Source of the DNA: DATDAH01 sp963725155
Lineage (GTDB): Bacteria; Actinomycetota; Acidimicrobiia; Acidimicrobiales; DATDAH01
Assembly (NCBI GenBank): GCA_963725155.1
Contig: CAVRXU010000005.1
Coordinates: 496,001-560,000, forward strand
Length of the DNA stretch: 64,000 nt
Direction of reading: 5' to 3'
A model generated the notes under the pieces. That model was not told the DNA's origin. It made no database searches and saw nothing but the letters and a program-made list of their open reading frames with translations. Below, piece after piece: positions 34,553 to 41,641 of this stretch (its first letter is position 1; each line of letters opens with the position of its first letter). Position numbers and translations under genes: made by a program.

Positions 34553-35331
34553 GCGAGCTCCAGCGACTCGAGGGTCTCGACCAGGACCTGGGACACCACG
34601 AGGTTGCGGAACCACTTCCGGTCGGCCGGGACGACGTACCAGGGGGACGCCTCGGTCGAGGTTCGGTTCAGCATCTCCTCATAGGCAGCCTGGTAGTCGT
34701 CCCAGAGCTTCCGTTCGGCCAGGTCGGCCATGGCGAACTTCCACCGCTTGTCGGGGCTGTCGACGCGGGCCTGGAGGCGCTCGGCCTGCTCCTGCCTGGA
34801 GATGTGCAGGAAGAACTTCCGGACGGTCGTTCCCTCGTCGGACAGCTGCTGCTCCCATGCCGTGATGTGGTCGTACCGGCGCCGCCACCGCGCCTCCGGG
34901 ACCAGGTCGTGGACGCGCACGACGAGCACGTCCTCGTAGTGGCTCCGGTTGAAGATCGAGATGTGGCCGTCGGCCGGCGTGTGGGGATGGATCCGCCACA
35001 GGTAGTCGTGGGCCAGCTCTTCGTCGGTGGGCCGCTTGAACGCCGCGACGTGGACCCCGGCCGGGTTCGTGTGCTTGAAGACGTGGCGGATCGTGCCGTC
35101 CTTGCCCCCGGTGTCCATGGCCTGCAGCACGACGAGGAGCCGGTGGCGGCCGTCGGCGTAGAGCAGGTCCTGGAGCGCCTCGAGGCGCTCGCAGAGCTCG
35201 TCGTGAGCCTCCTTGCCCGCGTCCTTGTCCCCGTCGAAGGTCCCGGTGTCGCGCGGGTCACGATCGGTGAGGCGGACCGCGCTGCCCGAGTCGACCCGGA
35301 ACGCCTCGGCGTCCAGCGCGGTGCTGCCCAT
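34507..35331 (-). CDS. ppk2: polyphosphate kinase 2 family (polyphosphate:nucleotide phosphotransferase)
   Basis: 274-residue PPK2 that moves phosphate between polyphosphate and a nucleoside mono- or diphosphate. Walker A is LQAMDTGGKDGT, Walker B lies in FNRSHYEDVLVVR, and the basic lid ARWRRRYDHI precedes WEQQLSDEGTTVRKFFLHIS. Single-domain length fits the class acting on AMP or ADP. ATG 35331 overlaps the Ddl stop by one base, so it is translated with Ddl, an ATP-consuming wall enzyme. The partnership may be regulatory or incidental. Confidence 0.9.
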   Translation of the reverse strand: MGSTALDAEAFRVDSGSAVRLTDRDPRDTGTFDGDKDAGKEAHDELCERLEALQDLLYADGRHRLLVVLQAMDTGGKDGTIRHVFKHTNPAGVHVAAFKRPTDEELAHDYLWRIHPHTPADGHISIFNRSHYEDVLVVRVHDLVPEARWRRRYDHITAWEQQLSDEGTTVRKFFLHISRQEQAERLQARVDSPDKRWKFAMADLAERKLWDDYQAAYEEMLNRTSTEASPWYVVPADRKWFRNLVVSQVLVETLESLELAYPEPEEGVEGVVVT

Positions 35332-36452
35332 CAGGCCTCGGGGCGCTCGTCGCGGGCGGGACGACTGGTCCGCCGGGTCTTGGTCCGGCGGTCGTGGCGC
35401 TCGAGGGCCAGCGCCACCAGCTCGTCGATGAGCTGGTCGTAGGGCAGGCCGGAGGCCGCCCAGAGCTTCGGGTACATCGAGATCGGGGTGAAGCCCGGAA
35501 TGGTGTTGATCTCGTTGAGCAGCGGTCCCCGACCGCCCTCCTCGTAGAAGAAGTCCACGCGAGCCATGCCTTCGGCCCGAAGGGCCCGGTAGGCGCGCCG
35601 GGCCAGGTCCTGGAACTGCGTCACGACGTCAGGCGGCAGGTCAGCCGGGATCGTCAGCTCCGCCCGGCCGTCCAGGTACTTGTCCTCGTAGTCGTAGAAC
35701 TCGGCAGCGGGACTGACCTCGCCGGGCACTGACACCCGCAGTTCGGTGTTGCCGAGGACGGCCAGCTCGATCTCACGACCGACCACGGCCTCCTCCACGA
35801 CCACCCACTCGTCGTAGCTGAACGCCAGCTCGAGGCCGGCGGTCAGCTCATCGCGGTCATGGGCCTTGGAGACACCGACCGAGCTGCCGAGGTTGGCCGG
35901 CTTCACGAAGCACGGCAGCCCCAGCTCCCGTTCGATCTCGTCGACGGGAAGGGCAGTGAGATCGGTGGACCGGTAGGCCAGCCATCGAGCCTGAGGTATG
36001 CCCTTCGCCGCCAACACGTCCTTGGCCATCGCCTTGTCCAAAGCCACGGCGGAGCCGAGGACCCCCGCGCCGATGTACGGCACGCCGGCCTGCTCCAGCA
36101 ACCCCTGAATGGTGCCGTCCTCGCCCATCGGACCGTGTAGCAACGGGAACACGACGACGGTCTCGCCCGTCGCGGTCGGCACGATCGCCGTCTCGTGGTC
36201 GATCGCGCTCCCGGTCGCCGCCAGGGCCTCGGGCAGCCCGGCCGCCCCCTGCTCGATGGCGACCCGGGCGTCCTCGGCCCGCACCCACTCGCCGTCCCGG
36301 GTGATGCCGACCGGCTCGAGGTCGTAGCGGACCGGGTCGGCCGCCGCGACCACGTGCTTGGCCGTCACACAGGACACGTCGTGCTCGGCCGACTGCCCGC
36401 CGAACAGGACGACCAGCCGCACGCGCCCCCGGTCGGGTCGCTCGTTCGTCAC
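35331..36452 (-). CDS. ddl: D-alanine--D-alanine ligase
   Basis: ATP-grasp ligase making D-Ala-D-Ala for peptidoglycan; 373 residues. Visible are VVLFGGQSAEHDVSC, PLLHGPMGEDGTIQGLLE, CFVKPANLGSSVGVSKA (ATP-binding loop), RVDFFYEEGGRGPLLNEINT (metal ligands) and PGFTPISMYPKLW. A basic tail of about 20 residues follows. GTG 36452 has TACCGT at 7 nt upstream. It diverges from murF, whose product uses the dipeptide, with 23 bp between starts, so the two are probably tuned from one shared promoter region. Confidence 0.95.
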   Translation of the reverse strand: MTNERPDRGRVRLVVLFGGQSAEHDVSCVTAKHVVAAADPVRYDLEPVGITRDGEWVRAEDARVAIEQGAAGLPEALAATGSAIDHETAIVPTATGETVVVFPLLHGPMGEDGTIQGLLEQAGVPYIGAGVLGSAVALDKAMAKDVLAAKGIPQARWLAYRSTDLTALPVDEIERELGLPCFVKPANLGSSVGVSKAHDRDELTAGLELAFSYDEWVVVEEAVVGREIELAVLGNTELRVSVPGEVSPAAEFYDYEDKYLDGRAELTIPADLPPDVVTQFQDLARRAYRALRAEGMARVDFFYEEGGRGPLLNEINTIPGFTPISMYPKLWAASGLPYDQLIDELVALALERHDRRTKTRRTSRPARDERPEA

Positions 36453-36459
36453 CCGGCTC

Positions 36460-36469
36460 ACGGTACAAC
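36460..36469. promoter_or_regulatory. overlapping -10 elements of the ddl/murF divergent pair
   Basis: TACCGT on the minus strand (36460-36465) ends 7 nt before the ddl GTG. TACAAC on the plus strand (36464-36469) ends 6 nt before the murF GTG. They share two bases, so polymerase can serve only one direction at a time. Confidence 0.5.
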
Positions 36470-36475
36470 TGGTGG

Positions 36476-37789
36476 GTGCACCTGACCGTGGACGAGGTGG
36501 CCCGGGTGACCGGGGGCCGGATCGTGGGCTCACGCGACCTCGGCGTCGACGGCGCCACGATGGACAGCCGGGCCGTTCGGCCCGGGCAGCTCTTCGTCGC
36601 CCTGCGGGGGGACCGCGACGGACACGACTTCGTCGCCGCGGCGCGAGCGGCGGGGGCGGCGGCGGCCTTGGTCGAACGGGCGCTCGACGACGCCCCGGCG
36701 GTGGTCGTGGACGACAGCGGGATGGCCTTGACGGCGCTCGGCGCCCACGCCCGCGACCGGTTGGAGGGAGCCGTCATCGGCGTCACCGGCTCGGTCGGCA
36801 AGACGTCGGTCAAAGACCTGATCGCGGCGGCGACCAGCCCGTCCCGGTCGACGGCGGCCAGCCTGCGCTCCTTCAACAACGAGTTGGGCGTGCCCCTGAC
36901 GTTGCTCGAGGCGGCCGACGACACCGAGGTGGCGGTGATCGAGATGGGAGCCAGGGGGGTGGGCCACGTGCGGGACCTCTGCACGGTCGCCCGCCCGACG
37001 ATCGGCGTGGTGACGGCCGTGGCCCTGGCCCACACCGAGGCCTTCGGGGCCATCGAGGAGGTGACTCGGGCCAAGGGAGAGCTGGTCGAGGCTCTGACTG
37101 CCGCCGGTACCGCCGTGCTGAACCAGGGCGACGAGCGGGTGGCGGCCATGGCCAGCCGGACCGCGGCCGGCATCCTCACCTACGGCGTCGACCGCGGTGA
37201 TGTCCGGACCGAGGGGGTGGTCCTGGATGGTGACCTGCGTCCTCGGTTCCGCCTCGTCACCCCGTGGGGGGAGGCCGACCTCGTCCTGGCCGTGCGGGGC
37301 CGGCACAACGCCGAGAACGCGGCCGGCGCGGCGGCGGCCGCACTGGCGGCCGGGGCCGAGTTCGACGGGGTCGTGGCGGGACTGGCCGGGGCGTCGCTGT
37401 CCCCCTGGCGGATGGAGTTGACCGTGGCTCGGTCCGGGGCCCGGGTCCTCAACGACGCCTACAACGCCAATCCGGCCTCCACGGCTGCGGCCCTGGAGGC
37501 CTTGGCCGACCTCGACGCTGAGCGCCACACGGCGGCCCTCGGTCCGATGGCTGAGCTCGGGCACCATGCCGAGACCGAGCACCGTCGGATCGCCGAGCGG
37601 GCCTCGGCCCTCGGCATCCGCCTGGTCGCCGTGGGCACCGAGGACTACGGCCCCGCCGTCGAGGTCGTCGACGGCGTGGACGCTGCGGTCGGCGCCCTCG
37701 GGATCCTGGGCCCGGGGGATGCGGTCCTGGTCAAGGGGAGCCGGGTCGCCGGGCTCGAGGCCCTAGCCCAGCGCCTCCTCGACGCCTGA
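36476..37789 (+). CDS. murF: UDP-N-acetylmuramoyl-tripeptide--D-alanyl-D-alanine ligase
   Basis: Adds D-Ala-D-Ala to the UDP-MurNAc-tripeptide in the cytoplasm; 437 residues. It has the Mur ATP loop GVTGSVGKTSVKDLIAA, SFNNELGVPLTLLE, EMGARGVGHVRDLC, the RGRHNAENAAGA segment and VLNDAYNANPASTAAAL, all characteristic of MurF. GTG 36476 follows TACAAC by 6 nt and is divergent from ddl. No other mur genes follow, so this is a small ddl-murF island rather than the main dcw cluster. Its 3' end overlaps the convergent MFS gene by 27 bp. Confidence 0.93.
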   Translation: MHLTVDEVARVTGGRIVGSRDLGVDGATMDSRAVRPGQLFVALRGDRDGHDFVAAARAAGAAAALVERALDDAPAVVVDDSGMALTALGAHARDRLEGAVIGVTGSVGKTSVKDLIAAATSPSRSTAASLRSFNNELGVPLTLLEAADDTEVAVIEMGARGVGHVRDLCTVARPTIGVVTAVALAHTEAFGAIEEVTRAKGELVEALTAAGTAVLNQGDERVAAMASRTAAGILTYGVDRGDVRTEGVVLDGDLRPRFRLVTPWGEADLVLAVRGRHNAENAAGAAAAALAAGAEFDGVVAGLAGASLSPWRMELTVARSGARVLNDAYNANPASTAAALEALADLDAERHTAALGPMAELGHHAETEHRRIAERASALGIRLVAVGTEDYGPAVEVVDGVDAAVGALGILGPGDAVLVKGSRVAGLEALAQRLLDA

Positions 37790-39085
37790 CGCCAGGGGGC
37801 GGGCCCGTCGGCCGGTCGGCTCGCTGGTGAACAGGTAGGCGTAGACGCCGAGCAGGGCGGCCATGAAGGCGCCGAACAACATCACGTCGGTGACGTCGGT
37901 GGCCTCGATGACGGGGCCGGCGATCAGGCCGCCGATGGGCACCGTGCCGCCGAAGCACATCACCCAGAGGGCCATCACCCGCCCTCGGACGCGGTCGTCG
38001 AGTTGCTCCTGGAGCACCGTCGACAACGACGTCACGGTCCCGAAGTAGGCCGACCCGACCACGACCATGGTGGGAAACGCGAGCAGCGGGTCCCGGGCGA
38101 CGGCCAGGACCGTGAGGGAGACGGCGTACAGGGCCAGCCCCTGACGGACGAGGCGGCGCTTCGAGGCCCGGGCGAAGACCGTCCCGATGGACAGCGAGCC
38201 GATCACCGCGCCGACGCCGAGGCAGGCGTAGAAGAGTCCGAACGCCCCGCTGCGGGGGTCGATGGCGAGGTTGCGCTCGGCGATGACCGGGACCTGGGTC
38301 ACGAACGGGAGGCAGAAGAACGAGAACATCGCCATCGTCAACAGGACTCGGCGGATCGTGCGGTCGTGGCGGGCGACCCGGAAGCCACCGAGGAGCCGAC
38401 GGAGCCCGGTGGGCTCGTCGGGGTCCTGGTCGACCCGGGGGAGACGGATGACCAGGAGCACGCCGATGACGATGAGGTAGGTGGCGGCGTTGATGGCGAA
38501 GACCCAGGACACGCCGATGGCCGCGTAGAGCACGCCCCCGATGGCCGGCCCGACCACCCGGGAGGCATTCATCTGGGCCGAGTTGAGCGAGATGGCACCG
38601 GCCAGGTCCTTGCGTTCCACGAGGGCGGGGAGGGCGGCCGAGTACGTGGGGGCGTGGATGGCCTGGCCGACGCCGATGAGGAACACGATCCCGATCAGCG
38701 CCGCCTTGTTCGGGTCGGGGGACACCGTGAGGACGGCCAGCGCGATCGACAGCAGCAGCTGCTCCACCGCGACCGTGATGAGGAGGAGTCGGCGGTCGAC
38801 GACATCGGCCAAGGCCCCGCCGATGAGAGAGAAGACCAGCAGCGGCCCGAGCTGGGCGAACACGATGAGCCCGACGAAGCTGGCCGAACCCGTGAGCTCG
38901 AAGGCATAGGCCCCGAGGACGGCGTTCTGCATCCACGACCCCACGTTGGAGCCGAACGCCCCCCAGTAGAGGCGGCGGAACGTCGGGTAGGCGAGGGCGG
39001 CCCGGGCGGTGCTCGGGGCGATCGTGCGGTCGGCGTCGACCAGCGCGTCCTCGGCGTCGGCGGCGCCGAGGCGGGGCTCGGCCAT
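37763..39085 (-). CDS. MFS transporter (EntS/MFS_3-like exporter)
   Basis: 440-residue permease with about 12 helices. It opens TFRRLYWGAFGSNVGSWMQN, typical of the MFS_3/EntS drug or siderophore exporter group, and has the loop motif GGALADVVDRRLLL between helices 2 and 3. A central cytoplasmic stretch (LPRVDQDPDEPTGLRRLLGG) separates the halves. ATG 39085 has TACCCT at 7 nt. The gene is monocistronic between convergent murF and the downstream end of alanine dehydrogenase, so its cargo cannot be guessed from context. Confidence 0.85.
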   Translation of the reverse strand: MAEPRLGAADAEDALVDADRTIAPSTARAALAYPTFRRLYWGAFGSNVGSWMQNAVLGAYAFELTGSASFVGLIVFAQLGPLLVFSLIGGALADVVDRRLLLITVAVEQLLLSIALAVLTVSPDPNKAALIGIVFLIGVGQAIHAPTYSAALPALVERKDLAGAISLNSAQMNASRVVGPAIGGVLYAAIGVSWVFAINAATYLIVIGVLLVIRLPRVDQDPDEPTGLRRLLGGFRVARHDRTIRRVLLTMAMFSFFCLPFVTQVPVIAERNLAIDPRSGAFGLFYACLGVGAVIGSLSIGTVFARASKRRLVRQGLALYAVSLTVLAVARDPLLAFPTMVVVGSAYFGTVTSLSTVLQEQLDDRVRGRVMALWVMCFGGTVPIGGLIAGPVIEATDVTDVMLFGAFMAALLGVYAYLFTSEPTGRRARPLASGVEEALG

Positions 39086-39092
39086 CGGGCCG

Positions 39093-39098
39093 AGGGTA
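39093..39098 (-). promoter_or_regulatory. -10 element (TACCCT) before the MFS gene
   Basis: TACCCT on the minus strand ends 7 nt before ATG 39085, matching the leaderless pattern. Confidence 0.45.
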
Positions 39099-39120
39099 GG
39101 ACCGCGGGACCGCGCGGACG

Positions 39121-40233
39121 TCAGGGGCCGGCGAGGGGCACGAACTCCTTGCCGAGGGCTTCGGCGACGACCTGGTGGGTGACCTGGCCCTCATGGGTGT
39201 TGATCCCGAGGGCCAGGACGGGATCGGCCACCGCAGCAGGCAGCCCGCCGCTGGCCAGCTGCACCAGGTAGGGCAGGGTGGCGTTGGTCAAGGCGAAGGT
39301 GGACGTGTTGGGCACCGCGCCGGGCATGTTGCCCACCGCATAGTGCACCACGCCGTGCATCTCATAGATCGGTGCTTCGTGGGTGGTCTCGTGGATGGTC
39401 TCCACACAGCCCCCCTGGTCGACGGCGACATCGACGATCACCGAACGCGACTTCATCCCGGCCACCATGTCCTCGCTGATGAGCACCGGGGCCCGCCCAC
39501 CCGGCACCAGGACCGCGCCGATGACCAGGTCGGCCCGGGCCACCGCCCGCTCGACCGTGCCCCGGTTGGAGGCGAGCGTGGAGATCCGGCCCTTGTGGAT
39601 CTGATCGACGAAGCGGAGCCGGTCCAGGTTCTTGTCGAGGAGGACGACTTCGGCCTCCATGCCGGCGGCGATCCAGGCCGCGTTCCAGCCGACGTTCCCG
39701 GCGCCGATGACGACGACCTTGGCCGGTGAGACGCCCGGGGCCCCACCGAGGAGGACGCCCCGCCCGCCGTTCTCCCGCTCGAGGAAGTGGGCTCCGATCT
39801 GGGTCGCCATGCGTCCCGCCACTTCACTCATCGGCGCCAGGAGGGGCAGCGACTCGTTGTCGAGTTGGACGGTTTCGTAGGCCACGCCGGTGACGCCGCC
39901 GGCGAGCAGCCCGTCGGCCACCTCGGGGTACGCGGCGAGGTGCAGGTAGGTGAAGAGGATCTGCCCGGGGCGGTAGGCCGCGATCTCCTCGGGCTGGGGC
40001 TCCTTGACCTTGCAGATGAGGTCCGCCCGTTCGACGAGCTCGGCCACGGCGCCCACGATCTCGGCCCCCGCGGCCTGGTAGTCGACGTCGGGCAACTCGG
40101 AGTTCACGCCGGCGCCGGCCTCCAAGAGAACCGATACCCCGTGCTGGGCCAACTCCCGCACCCCGTCCGGGGTGATCGCCACCCGGTTCTCGTTGTTCTT
40201 GATCTCACGGGGGACACCGACCAGGAGCGCCAT
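39121..40233 (-). CDS. ald: alanine dehydrogenase
   Basis: Reversible NAD-dependent deamination of L-alanine to pyruvate; 370 residues, the standard length. Visible are VGVPREIKNNENRVAITP (substrate Arg and the pyridine-nucleotide transhydrogenase-like N-domain), LICKVKEPQPEE, LFTYLHLA (catalytic His region), VVVIGAGNVGWNAA (NAD loop) and VIVDVAVDQGGCVETI (catalytic Asp). ATG 40233 gives the family start MALLVGVPREI. In-frame upstream starts add only five residues. It diverges from a 2-hydroxyacid dehydrogenase with a 37-bp gap. Confidence 0.95.
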   Translation of the reverse strand: MALLVGVPREIKNNENRVAITPDGVRELAQHGVSVLLEAGAGVNSELPDVDYQAAGAEIVGAVAELVERADLICKVKEPQPEEIAAYRPGQILFTYLHLAAYPEVADGLLAGGVTGVAYETVQLDNESLPLLAPMSEVAGRMATQIGAHFLERENGGRGVLLGGAPGVSPAKVVVIGAGNVGWNAAWIAAGMEAEVVLLDKNLDRLRFVDQIHKGRISTLASNRGTVERAVARADLVIGAVLVPGGRAPVLISEDMVAGMKSRSVIVDVAVDQGGCVETIHETTHEAPIYEMHGVVHYAVGNMPGAVPNTSTFALTNATLPYLVQLASGGLPAAVADPVLALGINTHEGQVTHQVVAEALGKEFVPLAGP

Positions 40234-40270
40234 GCCCAACATTGCCATTTCCAGGATTACGTTGCCGACG

Positions 40271-41188
40271 ATGCCGTCCCCCGCCCAGATCGCCGTGCAG
40301 CCGGCGGGTCAGCGCCCCTGGCTGGCCGAGGCCGTGCGCACAGGCGGCGCCGCGGTCGTCGAACCGGCCGCGGCCGAGGGTCTGGTGTGGGCCTCCACGG
40401 GCGGGGCGGACGACCTGGCCGGCCTCCTCGCCAGGTGCCCGGGCATCAGCTGGGTCCAGTTGCCGTGGGCCGGCATCGAACCGTTCGTCGCCGTGCTCGA
40501 CCCGGGCCACGTCTGGACGTGTGGCAAAGGGGTCTATGCCGTGCCGGTCGCCGAGCACGCGCTGACACTGGCCCTGGCCGGCCTGCGGGGCCTCGACCAG
40601 TACGCCCGGGCTGCCGCCTGGTCACCCCCCCGGGGCCAGAACCTCGTCGGTGCGGCGGTCACGATCCTCGGCGGCGGTGGCATCACGGAGGAGCTGCTCC
40701 GACTGCTCGCCCCCTTCGACTGCTCCGTCACGGTCGTGCGCCGTCACCCGGGGCCGATGGCGGGGGCGGCCGAGGTGGTCGGGGCCGAGCGGCTGGGCGA
40801 CTCGCTGCCGGGGCGGCGACTGGTGGTCCTGGCCCTGGCCCTCACGCCGGAGACCACGGGGATCATCGGCGCCGAGGAACTGGCCGCCATGGACGACGAC
40901 GGCTGGTTGGTGAACGTGGCCCGCGGCGGCCATGTGGTCACCGACGACCTGGTTGCGGCCCTCCGAAACGGCACGATCGGGGGCGCCGCCCTCGACGTGA
41001 CCGATCCCGAGCCCCTGCCCGACGGCCACCCGCTGTGGGCGCAGTCCAACTGCCTGATCACCCCGCACGTGGGCAACACGCCCGAGATGGCCCAACCCCT
41101 TCTGTCGGCCCGCATCGCCGACAACGTCCGACGGTTCGCAGCAGGGGAGCCCTTGGTCGGGCGGGTGGACCCCACCTTGGGCTACTGA
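40271..41188 (+). CDS. D-isomer specific 2-hydroxyacid dehydrogenase
   Basis: 305-residue NAD-linked dehydrogenase. The cofactor loop is relaxed (VTILGGGGITEELL), but the active-site residues are in place: Arg in NVARGGHVVTDDL, Glu in TDPEPLPDGHPLW and His in LITPHVGNTPEM. Expected to reduce a 2-keto acid or oxidise a D-2-hydroxy acid; the exact acid is unknown. ATG 40271 is the only start giving a sensible N-terminus. It is divergent from alanine dehydrogenase, which makes pyruvate, a possible common metabolite. Confidence 0.85.
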   Translation: MPSPAQIAVQPAGQRPWLAEAVRTGGAAVVEPAAAEGLVWASTGGADDLAGLLARCPGISWVQLPWAGIEPFVAVLDPGHVWTCGKGVYAVPVAEHALTLALAGLRGLDQYARAAAWSPPRGQNLVGAAVTILGGGGITEELLRLLAPFDCSVTVVRRHPGPMAGAAEVVGAERLGDSLPGRRLVVLALALTPETTGIIGAEELAAMDDDGWLVNVARGGHVVTDDLVAALRNGTIGGAALDVTDPEPLPDGHPLWAQSNCLITPHVGNTPEMAQPLLSARIADNVRRFAAGEPLVGRVDPTLGY

Positions 41189-41641
41189 CGCGCCCCGACC
41201 CGCCCCGGAGGGCGGGTCGGTGGCTCTGGTCGTCGACCGGTGCCGGGCGCTCGCGCCTTGCGTTCGGTCGAACCCGGAGGCGGATCACCCCTCGCCGGCG
41301 CCGGACCCGCCCGACCGGTGGGCGGGGCGGGAGCGGGCGGGTCGCACGGTCGCCGTGCGGAGAGGGTTCATCGCGCTGCCGAAGGCTCGCGGTGGGCCGA
41401 GAACGGTCGGTCCCGATCGACTGGATGGCATCGCTGAGGCCGGAGCCTCAACGGGTCAACGGTCGGGTGGATCGCCTGCTTCGTGCGCCGTGGCCATGTC
41501 TGGGCCTCCTCGGTCGGGCGGGCAGGATCATCTCCGACTGTCCACCCGTGCCGTGGCGCTGTCAAGGGGGGAGCCTGTCCCCTTCGGTGGTGTCCGCCGG
41601 CCCTACCGGGCGACGCAATGCCTGGCCCGGGGTGGTGTCGC
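41189..41641. other. 453-bp intergenic region without a recognisable gene
   Basis: After the 2-hydroxyacid dehydrogenase and a terminator-like hairpin I see no ORF with family features, no tRNA and no repeats. Codon-like structure is absent in all frames. A short inverted repeat AAGGGG/CCCCTT lies near 41562-41584. It may be a decayed gene or a long spacer between convergent units. Confidence 0.4.
41196..41219 (+). terminator. strong hairpin after the 2-hydroxyacid dehydrogenase
   Basis: A perfect 10-bp stem, CGACCCGCCC with GGGCGGGTCG, closes a CGGA tetraloop 8 bp after the stop codon. No U-tract follows, as is common for actinobacterial terminators. Confidence 0.6.
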
